Below, in pieces: positions 1-7,768 of a stretch of DNA of 27,264 nucleotides. Where the stretch lies: positions 1-27,264 of the forward strand of contig CAKSSY010000021.1 in NCBI GenBank assembly GCA_934489945.1. The letters run 5' to 3'. The first letter of the stretch is position 1. Every line of letters begins with the position of its first letter. The notes below the pieces were generated by a model, which did not search any database, was not told the origin of the DNA, and was given only the letters and a program-made list of their open reading frames with translations. The stretch is from an uncultured Eubacteriales bacterium (lineage in GTDB: Bacteria; Bacillota; Clostridia; Oscillospirales; CAG-272). The translations under genes were made by a program, and so were the position numbers.

Positions 1-590
1 CCCACCCCGCTTCCGCAAAATATGTATTAGGAAGAAACATTGTTTTCGTTCTCACACTGGTATACAGGCTTCCTGCCGGAAAGTACGAGCAAAACAAACG
101 GAATATTCGATAGAGAGAACGAAAATAACGTACACAATAGCCGATCAAAAACAACAGATAACAGAATCCGCATAAAATCATCGGCAACCAATGCCACAAA
201 AGAATCTCCATGAGCTGTGGCGTGTATTCCACACCGCTCTTAGACATCCAACTCAGACTTTGTACAATCTGACACCCCAGAATTCCCGAAAAAATGGCAA
301 TAGACATGGAACAACACGCCAAATGCATCCCGAGATTCCAAAATTTCTTTCTGTTCCCGGAGAACGGGAATTCGGCAAGCCGTCCACGAATCACCATTTG
401 CAAAAACGGGACAAAAGCCATCCATCTTCCCGGAATCCGACAGTTCTTCGCCATTCTCCATAGCGAGAAAGATTCGAGCAAAAAAAACGAAAGGAAAAAT
501 AACCGAAAAGAAAATCAACACCGGCAAACGAAACGGCACAAAAAACGCCGTCACTTGTTCGGCACCGACCGTGTAAACCATATCCGACAT
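1..590 (-). CDS. Multi-pass membrane protein, partial, frame broken at a T8 run
   Basis: The gene enters at ATG 590, 16 bases after the preceding hydrolase gene, with CGGAG just after that gene's stop. The first frame encodes a hydrophobic helix (about residues 15-38), then loses membrane character and stops at 240. A second frame is open without a stop from about 515 to the window edge. It reads RMAKNCRIPGRWMAFVPFLQ, then two more membrane helices near 330-260 and 190-125. The two frames meet cleanly at the run of eight A (plus strand, 480-487): seven instead of eight would give one continuous protein of three or more helices. The pattern of a helix, then MAKN...W.AF.PF, then a Gly-containing segment resembles small Clostridial membrane proteins of unknown function. 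A shorter in-frame start at 454 exists but lacks a well-spaced ribosome site. Function unknown. The C-terminus lies outside the window. Confidence 0.62.
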
Positions 591-606
591 AACTGCAAAT
601 CTCCGG

Positions 607-1407
607 TCAGACCGTCTTCATCCAAGTTGCCGCAAGATCCACCCACTCTGCGATCCTCTCATCTATCATATTCGGAGAACCTCCCGTAACTTCATTGGCA
701 AGAGCCAAGCCGTGTGGACCGTGGGGATAAATATGTACTTCAAAGGGAACTCCCGCTTCCTTCAACGCCGTTGCCATGCGAAGCGTGTTCTGCACGTTGA
801 CACAACCGTCATCCGCCGTATGCATGAGAAATGCAGGTACTGTGTGTTCGTCAAGCCTACGCTCCAAGGAACAGAATTCCACCTGTTCCGGAGTCGGTGT
901 TTTGGTACCGAAGGCACGCTCAAAGGTTCCCTTGTGTGTCTTGTCAAACCAGCACAACACAGGGTAACAAAGAATCATACCGCAGGGACGATTGCTGCCA
1001 AACGGAATATCGATGGCATTGTTCACCTCCGGTGTGTGCCAACGTGTGCCGAGCGATGCCGCCAGATGCCCGCCGGCAGAAAAACCGCAAACGAAAATAC
1101 GGTCGGAGTTGATTCCGTACTCTTCCGCATGGGCACGAATGTGCGCCATCGCCAGCGATGCCTCCAAAAGAGGACGGGGAAACACAGCCTTTTCGTTGAT
1201 AGAATAATTCAAAACAAAACACCGGATACCACGCGCCGCAAAACTCATGGCAATCGGCTCCCCTTCGCGATCCGCACAGACATGAGAATATCCGCCCCCC
1301 GGAATCACCAGCATCGCATCACACTTCTTTTTCAGACTGGCAGCAAGATAAGTCGTCAAGGTTACATTCTCGTCATTCTTACAAAGATGAATCACATCAT
1401 GTCTCAT
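607..1407 (-). CDS. Alpha/beta hydrolase, acetyl-esterase-like
   Basis: A 266-residue cytoplasmic alpha/beta hydrolase without a signal peptide. An oxyanion-hole type GGG lies at residues 37-39. The nucleophile elbow is GFSAG with Ser110, the acid is probably Asp200 (TADDG), and the His is 232 in HGPHG. This order and size match the BD-FAE/acetyl-xylan esterase-like group (dienelactone hydrolase/esterase superfamily), which removes small acyl groups from sugars or other alcohols. The substrate cannot be read from the sequence. It is fourth in the minus-strand operon that starts with yqeG, 21 bases after the aminopeptidase gene, with AAAGGA upstream of ATG 1407. The fold and triad are clear. 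The esterase role is inferred from the family. Confidence 0.88.
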   Translation of the reverse strand: MRHDVIHLCKNDENVTLTTYLAASLKKKCDAMLVIPGGGYSHVCADREGEPIAMSFAARGIRCFVLNYSINEKAVFPRPLLEASLAMAHIRAHAEEYGINSDRIFVCGFSAGGHLAASLGTRWHTPEVNNAIDIPFGSNRPCGMILCYPVLCWFDKTHKGTFERAFGTKTPTPEQVEFCSLERRLDEHTVPAFLMHTADDGCVNVQNTLRMATALKEAGVPFEVHIYPHGPHGLALANEVTGGSPNMIDERIAEWVDLAATWMKTV

Positions 1408-1428
1408 AATTCATATCCTTTCCGGCTG

Positions 1429-2505
1429 TCAAAACAGCTCAATCAAATCTTTTCGACTCCCGGTAAAATTCCGGATTCCATCTGCCGTAATCGCAACCAT
1501 ATCCTCGATACGGCACCCGTATTTTCCACTGATATAGATTCCCGGCTCCACCGTTACAACATTGCCTCTACGGAGCGTTTCTGTCGGTTTGGATGCCGGG
1601 GAAAGCCGCGGTGCTTCATGAATGAACCTGCCGACACTGTGTCCGAGCGAATGCCCGAAACAGCCGTGATATCCCGCCCCTTCAATCACACTGCGGGCTA
1701 CGGCATCGGCAGCGTAACAGGAACATCCCTCCCGCAAAAACGAAAGAGCCTCGGTCTGTGCGGTCAGAACCGTTTCATAAAGACGACGCATTTCGGCATC
1801 CGCCTTGCCCAAAACAACCGTCCGTGTCATATCCGAACAGTAACCGTGATATTTTGCCCCGAAATCCATCGTAAAAAAACCCTTTTCCAACTTCCGATCA
1901 CGCGGCACGCCGTGCGGAAGAGAGGACGCCGCTCCCGAGATTGCAATCACATCAAAAGCCATCCCCTCTGCCCCCTGTCGGCGCATGAAATATTCCAACT
2001 CCAGTGCCGCTTCCCGTTCTGTCATCCGGGGAGTCAGTACACCAAGAATATGCAAAAAAGCGGCATCGGTAATCTTCTGTGCCTCATTCATAAGTGCCAG
2101 TTCGTCGTCATCCTTAACCTGTCGCATTTCCGCCAACCACAATGATGCACCGGCAATAAAAACCGATTTTTCTCCTGCAAACGCCTTCATACGTTCCAAA
2201 AGCGAAACCGTCACCGCCTCTTCCTCAAAAGCAATGTTTGAAGCCCCGCCGCGAATCAACAGATCCAGTGCAAATCCGAGAACGGAACCCTCCGCCTGTA
2301 CGACCGAAAAACCATCGGCAACACTCTTTTCTGCCGCCTCCGTATAGCGGAAATCGGTTACAAGATAAGCCCTGTCCGGCAGAATTGCCAGATACCCGTC
2401 CGAAAAATCAAATCCGCACAAATAACTTTGCGATAACGTATCGCTCACAATGATGCCGTCTGCGCCGTTTTCCGCCATACGGCATCTTAACTTTTCCAAC
2501 CTCAT
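1429..2505 (-). CDS. M24 metallopeptidase, Xaa-Pro aminopeptidase family
   Basis: A 358-residue enzyme with the two-domain build of prokaryotic Xaa-Pro peptidases: a creatinase-like N-terminal domain (about 1-125) and a pita-bread catalytic domain (about 135-355). All five dinuclear metal ligands are visible: Asp214 and Asp225 (MDFGAKYHGYCSDMTRT), His289 (GHSLGHSVG), Glu320 (VEPGIY) and Glu334 (RIEDM). The accessory His198 (LPHG) and His296 (IHEAP) are also present. The family cleaves an N-terminal residue from peptides with proline in second position; some members are dipeptidases. It acts in the cytosol in peptide turnover. The gene lies 15 bases after the TIM-barrel gene and 21 bases before the hydrolase, so it is probably co-transcribed. 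Aminopeptidase (PepP-like) and prolidase (PepQ-like) cannot be separated here. Confidence 0.93.
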   Translation of the reverse strand: MRLEKLRCRMAENGADGIIVSDTLSQSYLCGFDFSDGYLAILPDRAYLVTDFRYTEAAEKSVADGFSVVQAEGSVLGFALDLLIRGGASNIAFEEEAVTVSLLERMKAFAGEKSVFIAGASLWLAEMRQVKDDDELALMNEAQKITDAAFLHILGVLTPRMTEREAALELEYFMRRQGAEGMAFDVIAISGAASSLPHGVPRDRKLEKGFFTMDFGAKYHGYCSDMTRTVVLGKADAEMRRLYETVLTAQTEALSFLREGCSCYAADAVARSVIEGAGYHGCFGHSLGHSVGRFIHEAPRLSPASKPTETLRRGNVVTVEPGIYISGKYGCRIEDMVAITADGIRNFTGSRKDLIELF

Positions 2506-2520
2506 TCTTTCACCGCCTTC

Positions 2521-3369
2521 TTATCGGTTGCCGAAAACACAACGCTTCATAAAGAGAGCATCCTCCGCCATCGTCCCATCCGATTCACAGATAATACGCG
2601 GTGAAAGCCCTTCTCTCACAATTGCCTCGGCAAGCGGCTCAAAAGAGGGACCGAAAACATCGTCCGCAAAAGTCAGATGCTTCTTTTCCCCCGCTTTCGT
2701 ATATTCAATTTTGGAAAAATGACAGTGCATATTCCGTGCAATATCGTCACCAAGCTCCCGCGCCACCAGATCGAAAGTCCGCCGATAACTGTCGACATCG
2801 GTGTAATAGCCACCGACAGCACGCGCATTCAAATGACCGAAGTCCACCACAGGATACAAATGTCGATCCGTTTTGCAAATTTCAATCACCTCTTCCAGGG
2901 TTCCTAACTGATTGACCTTCCCCATCGTCTCAATTCCAAGATGAATCTTCGTGTCTCCGATTGTCTCAATTGTTTTTTCCAACGTATCTTTCGCCAGCGA
3001 CATTGCCTCATCCCGAGAAATTTTCGCGGCACTGCCGCAGTGAATCACAATGGTGTCCGCCTTCAACAATTCCGCCGCCCACAAACTCTTTTGAATGTAA
3101 TCAATGCTTTTGAGCCGTTTTTCGGGTTCCACGCCCGAAAGAGAAATAAAATACGGCGTATGAAGCGACATCAGAATATGGTGTTTTTCCGCCGCTTCTC
3201 CGATACGGCGAAGCGATTCTTCCCCGGCACTGACTCCGTTTCCCGCTTCGTATTCGTAAGCGTCGAGCCCGATTTCTTCAATCCACGCAGGAGCCTCTGC
3301 CGTTGACTTGTGCCCCGCTTCATAAAAGGATTTGCTGTTTCCTCCCGGACCGAATTTTGCATTTGTCAT
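2521..3369 (-). CDS. TIM-barrel protein, endonuclease IV (AP endonuclease 2) family
   Basis: A 282-residue single-domain barrel whose ordered metal-ligand pattern matches the endonuclease IV family: His70, His110, Glu147, Asp176, His179 (DFGHL), His217 (MHCHFSK), His231 and Glu262. Endonuclease IV cleaves DNA 5' to abasic sites with three zinc ions. One difference is visible: the Asp two residues before the last metal His in classical Nfo is Lys229 here, with Glu228 next to it. Many Clostridia carry relatives annotated only as TIM-barrel or sugar-phosphate isomerase/epimerase-like proteins. A DNA-repair role is therefore likely but not certain. ATG 3369 overlaps the yqeG stop by four bases (ATGA), which implies translational coupling. 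Confidence 0.82.
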   Translation of the reverse strand: MTNAKFGPGGNSKSFYEAGHKSTAEAPAWIEEIGLDAYEYEAGNGVSAGEESLRRIGEAAEKHHILMSLHTPYFISLSGVEPEKRLKSIDYIQKSLWAAELLKADTIVIHCGSAAKISRDEAMSLAKDTLEKTIETIGDTKIHLGIETMGKVNQLGTLEEVIEICKTDRHLYPVVDFGHLNARAVGGYYTDVDSYRRTFDLVARELGDDIARNMHCHFSKIEYTKAGEKKHLTFADDVFGPSFEPLAEAIVREGLSPRIICESDGTMAEDALFMKRCVFGNR

Positions 3370-3878
3370 ATCTTCTTTTTCTCCTCCCGTTTGCGAAAAC
3401 GCCGTAAAAACGGCTTTTCGAGTGCCCGCTTAAAGCGGAAAAAGAGCGTTTTCTTATCCCGGATCGGCGGCACCAGAATAGCACGCGCACCAATTGATTT
3501 TGCGCCCCAAACATCCGTAAAAATCTGATCTCCGAGAGCTGCCGTCTCGGAGATTACGGCACCGATTGTTGCGGCATAACGCACCAGACGCTTCGGCGAC
3601 GGCTTGTGACAATCCCAAAAGCAAGGCAAACCAAGAGCCTTGTTAAATACCTCCACACGATCCTTTTTGTTGTTGGACACCAAAAGAATCAATACTCCAC
3701 ATAAGCGCATGGCATCAACCCATGCACACACACGCGCATTCGGCACCGGTTCTTCATAGGGAGCCAGCGTGTTGTCTATATCGACCAAAAGGTAACGAAT
3801 ATTTTGTTCCGCAAGAAATTGCGGCGTCACATCGTCAAATTTGTCGAACATAAAATCCGGAAGGAAATGCTCAAACAT
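3366..3878 (-). CDS. yqeG: YqeG family HAD-IIIA phosphatase
   Basis: A 170-residue protein of the haloacid dehalogenase superfamily, subclass IIIA. Motif I is DIDNTL with Asp33 (nucleophile) and Asp35. Motif II is VSNN with Ser68. Motif III is the HKPSP lysine, Lys92. Motif IV is GDQIFTD with Asp117 and Asp122. Length and motif wording match YqeG, a conserved Bacillota protein of uncertain substrate, related to mitochondrial phosphatidylglycerophosphate phosphatase. The C-terminus is very basic (about residues 142-170), possibly for membrane or nucleic-acid contact. It is the first gene of the minus-strand operon, behind the promoter at 3916-3944, and overlaps the next gene by four bases. Its ribosome site is weak (GGGGGT). 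Confidence 0.93.
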   Translation of the reverse strand: MFEHFLPDFMFDKFDDVTPQFLAEQNIRYLLVDIDNTLAPYEEPVPNARVCAWVDAMRLCGVLILLVSNNKKDRVEVFNKALGLPCFWDCHKPSPKRLVRYAATIGAVISETAALGDQIFTDVWGAKSIGARAILVPPIRDKKTLFFRFKRALEKPFLRRFRKREEKKKI

Positions 3879-3915
3879 CGACTTACCCCCACAGTTTCAC
3901 ACATTCAATATTTTT

Positions 3916-3944
3916 ATTTTATCAAAAAGCCGCCTCCAATGCAA
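3916..3944 (-). promoter_or_regulatory. Sigma-A-type promoter of the yqeG operon
   Basis: Read on the minus strand: -35 TTGCAT (3944-3939), a 17-base spacer and -10 TAAAAT (3921-3916). It lies about 40 bases upstream of ATG 3878, and no other promoter-like pair is seen before the five-gene run. It is divergent from the tRNA promoter. Confidence 0.65.
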
Positions 3945-4044
3945 GTGTTTCCCAAAAAGTTCAAAGTTTTGTAAAACCTTAGGCATGATTCGGGCAACAA
4001 CGCAGAAAAAAACGCAAAAAAGCAAAAAATTTTTGATAAAACCC

Positions 4045-4073
4045 TTGACAAGAGCCATAGTTTGTGGTATTAT
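4045..4073 (+). promoter_or_regulatory. Promoter of the tRNA cluster
   Basis: A consensus -35 TTGACA (4045-4050), 17-base spacer and TATTAT -10 (4068-4073) with an extended TGG just upstream. The first tRNA starts 26 bases after the -10, as expected for a short trimmed leader. Confidence 0.88.
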
Positions 4074-4098
4074 AGCAAGGCAAGTTTTTGTAGGATAT

Positions 4099-4172
<74 letters not shown>

Positions 4173-4176
4173 TTTT

Positions 4177-4253
<77 letters not shown>

Positions 4254-4259
4254 CACGAC

Positions 4260-4337
4260 GGTGGGTATAGCTCAGTTGGTTAGAGCGCCAGGTTGTGGCC
4301 CTGGAGGTCATGGGTTCGACCCCCACTACTCACCCCA
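4260..4337 (+). tRNA. tRNA-His (anticodon GTG)
   Basis: A cloverleaf with acceptor arms GTGGGTA and TACTCAC (one G-U pair), anticodon stem CCAGG/CCTGG and anticodon GTG at 4295-4297. CCA is encoded. The extra G at 4260 faces discriminator C 4334, the G-1:C73 pair that identifies tRNA-His. Last of the cluster. Confidence 0.97.
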
Positions 4338-4340
4338 CAC

Positions 4341-4382
4341 ACCATATATTGTATTTTGTAAAGATACGATATATGGTTTTTT
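4341..4382 (+). terminator. Rho-independent terminator of the tRNA cluster
   Basis: The arms 4341-4355 and 4363-4377 pair almost perfectly (two G-U pairs) around a seven-base loop, followed by a run of T. It begins three bases after the CCA of tRNA-His. The rest of the gap up to 4551 holds only a T10 tract at 4462-4471 and no gene. Confidence 0.9.
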
Positions 4383-4551
4383 GTTTTGCTGAAAAACCAT
4401 TTGACAACCTATCCTTTCTCGCTCTTCTGTTCTGCCGCCTTTATTTCCCTGCCTTCACTTGTTTTTTTTTTGAAATCCAATCAACTTCATTCTTTCTTCT
4501 TGCCACCTGCAAAAGGTGCCAAAAAGAATGTTGCCCTTCCTTCCGTTTGCA

Positions 4552-4580
4552 TTGACAAAACCGTAACTTTGTGCTATACT
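4552..4580 (+). promoter_or_regulatory. Promoter of the DUF1934/GH28-like/SGNH operon
   Basis: Consensus -35 TTGACA (4552-4557), 17-base spacer and -10 TATACT (4575-4580) with extended TGC. The expected start site is near 4587, giving a leader of about 30 bases that contains the AAAGGA ribosome site. No operator-like palindrome is seen, so expression may be constitutive. Confidence 0.85.
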
Positions 4581-4615
4581 GACTTGAAATCAAATGTCGC
4601 CAAAGGATCCATGAA

Positions 4616-5173
4616 ATGCTCAAAAAAATCATGATACATATTACTTCCAGACATATTGAGGTCTCGGATTCCCTGTTTGAGTATATGTACGGGGAACATG
4701 ACCCCGCCGGTGAAGATGCCGATGAAAAAGTGCCGATTGAAGACGACAAGAATGAGCCGGATATGCCGGAAAATGAACCAATTGAGATCAGTACCGAAGG
4801 AAAACTCCGCGTTACACGTGAAGGCACTGTGACCCTCAGTTACGATGAAACCGAGATGAGCGGCATGGAAGGTGCTCATACCTCCATAACCTTTGAAAAT
4901 GGGACGCCGGGACTCATCACCATGATGCGAACGGGAAATATGAATACCGCTCTTGTATTTGAAGAAAACAGCCGTCACATCTGTGTATACCGTACACCAT
5001 ATATGCCGTTTGAACTTTGTGTTCATACGCTTCACATCGGAAACCGCCTGCTCACCGAGGGAAGACTTGATCTCGACTACATCATAGAATTCCGCGGTGC
5101 CAAAGCAGAACATAATTTGTTTACCCTTGTCGTCACAGATGCGCCGGATCGCCCGGTGTCCCTGCAAAAATAA
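4616..5173 (+). CDS. DUF1934 (YwiB-like) beta-barrel protein
   Basis: A 185-residue cytoplasmic protein. Residues 58-178 carry the DUF1934/YwiB pattern: a G-x-V-T-L-S-Y-DETE strand pair, ITMMRTGNMNTALVFE, the RTPYMPFEL block and a final LDLDYIIEF...L strand. The family forms a small lipocalin-like barrel of unknown ligand in Bacillota. Unlike the usual protein of about 140 residues, this one has a strongly acidic insertion at about residues 25-57, rich in Asp, Glu and Pro. The start at 4616 is chosen because AAAGGA (4602-4607) lies eight bases upstream. An ATG at 4611 is out of frame and stops after seven codons. It is the first gene of an operon with two sugar-active enzymes, 22 bases before the next. 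That context may be incidental. Confidence 0.85.
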   Translation: MLKKIMIHITSRHIEVSDSLFEYMYGEHDPAGEDADEKVPIEDDKNEPDMPENEPIEISTEGKLRVTREGTVTLSYDETEMSGMEGAHTSITFENGTPGLITMMRTGNMNTALVFEENSRHICVYRTPYMPFELCVHTLHIGNRLLTEGRLDLDYIIEFRGAKAEHNLFTLVVTDAPDRPVSLQK

Positions 5174-5195
5174 AAAAACAAGGAGACCAATGATT

Positions 5196-6503
5196 ATGGA
5201 AAACACCGCACTGCTCAAAGCAGGAGAAAAACGCTCTGCCCTTTACCGCGTTTTTGCGGACGGACAAGAAATTCCTGTTTTTGAAGGACACGATTTTCAT
5301 TATGTTCACCTTTTCACATCCGACATCCTGCCCGTAGAGGTGCAGGTTGCCGAAACCGTGACCTCCGTTGCTATCCGACCGAGCCGTCGCGGGAAAAAAT
5401 TCCGCCTTGAGGAGCAAAAAATCTCTTTCTCGGTATCGTGCGGAGACTACCTTTCGCTGGAAATCAACGATGACATCACCCGCCCTCTCATTATTTTTGC
5501 CGAGAAAAAGATGACGTATGACGTGTATGACGGTTATACCGTCCTGCGCTATCCTGCCGGAAGCTACAACTATGTCGGAGAATTGGTTCTTTCGTCGAAT
5601 ACTGTCGTCATTCTGGAGGAAGGTGCCGTAATTGAGGGCTCTATTTCAGGTGTCGGGGTTCATAATGTCCGGATTCTCGGCAATGGCATTCTGCATTATG
5701 ACACCAAACCTGAGCGTCTGGATAAACCCATTCACATAGACCGCTCCGAAAATATCGAAATCAACGGCATTACCATCCACGGTTATCATACTTGGAATCT
5801 CTGCCTGCGCCGTACAAGGAATATCCTGATTGAGAATGTCAAAATCCTTGCCGATGCCGTCTGGTCGGATGGGATTGATCTTGTGGGATGCGAGGATGCT
5901 CTTGTCCGCCACATTTTTATCAAAAATGAGGACGATTGCCTCTGTATTAAATCTTCCGGTGCCAAGGGAGATCATTTCAGCGGGAATGATGTTCGTCGGA
6001 TTCTTTTTGAAGACTGCGTTCTCTGGAGCGGTCCGCGCGGCAATTCCATGGAAATCGGCTATGAAACCAACAACGCAGTAATTGAGAACATCACCTTCCG
6101 CCATATCGATATTCTCCATCGTGAAACACAGGCAAATAAATTCAACCGTGCTATCATCTCCATTCACAATGCGGGAAATGCCGTGATTCGTCATATTACC
6201 TATGAAGACATCTACGCCGAGTCCACCGACGAAAACCTCGTCATGATCGGTCATATGTATCAGCCCGACTGGGGAGAGGGTGTAGGAAGGATTCAAAATA
6301 TTGTTATCCGTTCTTTAACTCTCGCAGGCGGTACCCTTCGCCCGTCAAAGATACTGGCGGTTGCCGAGTGCAGTAACGAGCGGCGCGTTACCGAGGACAT
6401 TCTCTTTGAAAACCTCAACATTCTCGGAACACCGGTAAAATCCGCCGAGACCGCCCTCGCCTGCGGCTTTGTCCTGGACGCCGATCATATTCGGTTCCGA
6501 TAA
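5196..6503 (+). CDS. GH28-like right-handed beta-helix glycosidase
   Basis: A 435-residue protein without a signal peptide, so probably cytoplasmic. An N-terminal beta-rich domain (1-115) precedes a parallel beta-helix (about 120-430) with the GH28 (polygalacturonase family) coils. The acidic residues are at the expected sites: Asp225 in SDGIDL and Asp246-Asp247 in NEDDCLCIKS. The conserved GHG histidine motif of true polygalacturonases is not evident; the corresponding coil reads RGNSMEIGYE. A role on pectin-like or other uronic or galactose-containing oligosaccharides is inference. Start: ATG 5196 is 10 bases from AGGAG, and ATG 5190 (two residues longer) is only four away, so I take 5196. 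The operon context with an SGNH esterase supports glycan breakdown. Confidence 0.82.
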   Translation: MENTALLKAGEKRSALYRVFADGQEIPVFEGHDFHYVHLFTSDILPVEVQVAETVTSVAIRPSRRGKKFRLEEQKISFSVSCGDYLSLEINDDITRPLIIFAEKKMTYDVYDGYTVLRYPAGSYNYVGELVLSSNTVVILEEGAVIEGSISGVGVHNVRILGNGILHYDTKPERLDKPIHIDRSENIEINGITIHGYHTWNLCLRRTRNILIENVKILADAVWSDGIDLVGCEDALVRHIFIKNEDDCLCIKSSGAKGDHFSGNDVRRILFEDCVLWSGPRGNSMEIGYETNNAVIENITFRHIDILHRETQANKFNRAIISIHNAGNAVIRHITYEDIYAESTDENLVMIGHMYQPDWGEGVGRIQNIVIRSLTLAGGTLRPSKILAVAECSNERRVTEDILFENLNILGTPVKSAETALACGFVLDADHIRFR

Positions 6504-6564
6504 AAGGCAAAGCGTTGGCAGAATTTATCATCTTCTGTTTTTTGCTGAAAGGAAAAATATCAAA

Positions 6565-7662
6565 ATGCCGACATTGGATATTGGACAGGTTGACAAAAAC
6601 CTGAAGGTTGTATGCAATCCGGAGCTGAAAGATGTAATCTTCCGTGACGTCTGTCTTCCTCCCTTTTTCGTGTATGGTCTTTATCCCCCCGATGAAGCAG
6701 GAGGATTTCACCGTCTGCCGACAAAAGTGGCAGATGCAACTTCCGATGGCGTAAAACATCTGAACTTCCATACGGCGGGCGGTCGCATTCGTTTTGCCAC
6801 CAATTCCGCTTATGTGGCAATCAAGGTAAAAATGCCGTATGTGACGCACTTTTCTCATATGGCTCTCACCGGCACGTCAGGCTTGGATCTGTACGAAACC
6901 ACCCCGGACGGCACCGTCACCTGTTTTTCGGGTGTGTTTATACCGCCAAATAACATGAAGGACGGCTATGAAGCCGTTCTTCACTTGAACGGCGGTAAAA
7001 AAATGCGGTATTTGACACTTCATTTTCCTCTGTATAATCCGGTAGATGAACTGTATGTGGGATTGCAAGAGGACGCAAAGTTGCTTCCCGGACTGCCCTA
7101 TCGCAATCAAAAGCCAGTAGTGTACTACGGTTCTTCGATTACACAGGGGGGTTGTGCTTCACGTCCGGGTTCCTGTTATACGGCACTCGTCAGCCGTGAA
7201 TTGAACCTGCACTATCTCAATTTGGGATTTTCGGGTTCCGGGCGCGCTGAAGATGCTATTGTAGATTATATGGCGGGATTGGATATGTCCGTTTTTGTCA
7301 GTGATTATGACCACAATGCCCCCGATCCCGAATATCTGAGAACCACACACTTCAAAATGTATGAAAAAATCCGTGCGAAACACCCTGAGCTACCTTATAT
7401 AATGGTCTCCAAGCCCGACTTTCTGACCAATAATCCAAAGCAGTCCGAGATAAGACGCCGGGTAATTCTGGAGAGCTATATCAAAGCCTGTTCGACAGGC
7501 GACAGAAATCTCTATCTGTTGGAGGGCGACAGCTTCTTCCGCGGTCGGATGGGAGATGATCGAACCGTGGATGGCTGTCATCCAACCGATTCCGGGTTTC
7601 GTGCTATGGCGGAATCGTTCATCGGCATTTTTGAACGAATCATTGCCAAAGGACAACTTTGA
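6565..7662 (+). CDS. SGNH/GDSL hydrolase, carbohydrate-esterase-like
   Basis: A 365-residue protein: an N-terminal beta-sandwich (about 1-175) and a C-terminal SGNH hydrolase domain (about 184-360). The four blocks are visible: Ser191 in YYGSSITQG, Gly224 in GFSGSG, Asn251 in DYDHNAP, and Asp336/His339 in VDGCHP. The two-domain form matches the GDSL_3-type hydrolases seen with plant-glycan enzymes, which remove acetyl or other acyl groups from sugars. No signal peptide is seen. The start at 6565 follows AAAGGA by 12 bases. The same frame is open upstream into the GH28-like gene, but those residues look non-coding. It is third in the operon, 61 bases after GH28, and ends at a shared terminator. 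Confidence 0.87.
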   Translation: MPTLDIGQVDKNLKVVCNPELKDVIFRDVCLPPFFVYGLYPPDEAGGFHRLPTKVADATSDGVKHLNFHTAGGRIRFATNSAYVAIKVKMPYVTHFSHMALTGTSGLDLYETTPDGTVTCFSGVFIPPNNMKDGYEAVLHLNGGKKMRYLTLHFPLYNPVDELYVGLQEDAKLLPGLPYRNQKPVVYYGSSITQGGCASRPGSCYTALVSRELNLHYLNLGFSGSGRAEDAIVDYMAGLDMSVFVSDYDHNAPDPEYLRTTHFKMYEKIRAKHPELPYIMVSKPDFLTNNPKQSEIRRRVILESYIKACSTGDRNLYLLEGDSFFRGRMGDDRTVDGCHPTDSGFRAMAESFIGIFERIIAKGQL

Positions 7663-7721
7663 CCTTCTGTCGGAAAAGTATATTTCTCTCACCCCAAAAC
7701 CTTGTAACGATTTCGGACGAT

Positions 7722-7768
7722 GAAAAAACAACGGAGACACGGTAACCACCGTTCTCCGTTGTTTTTTC
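7722..7768. terminator. Bidirectional terminator between convergent operons
   Basis: Perfect 16-base arms (7722-7737 and 7753-7768) made of GAAAAAACAACGGAGA and its complement, with a smaller CGGT/ACCG hairpin at the tip. The A and T runs at both bases of the stem let it work on both strands. It serves the SGNH gene (plus) and the ABC gene (minus), whose stop codon overlaps the hairpin edge. Confidence 0.92.

Noticed and set aside
712..2145. A 477-codon plus-strand frame
   Set aside because: It lies antisense to the hydrolase and M24 peptidase genes, which have complete catalytic motifs. Its own translation has no recognisable domain.
4295..4634. Two plus-strand frames between the tRNAs and the DUF1934 gene
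   Set aside because: They begin in or next to tRNA-His and its terminator and run through the promoter. No ribosome site is seen.
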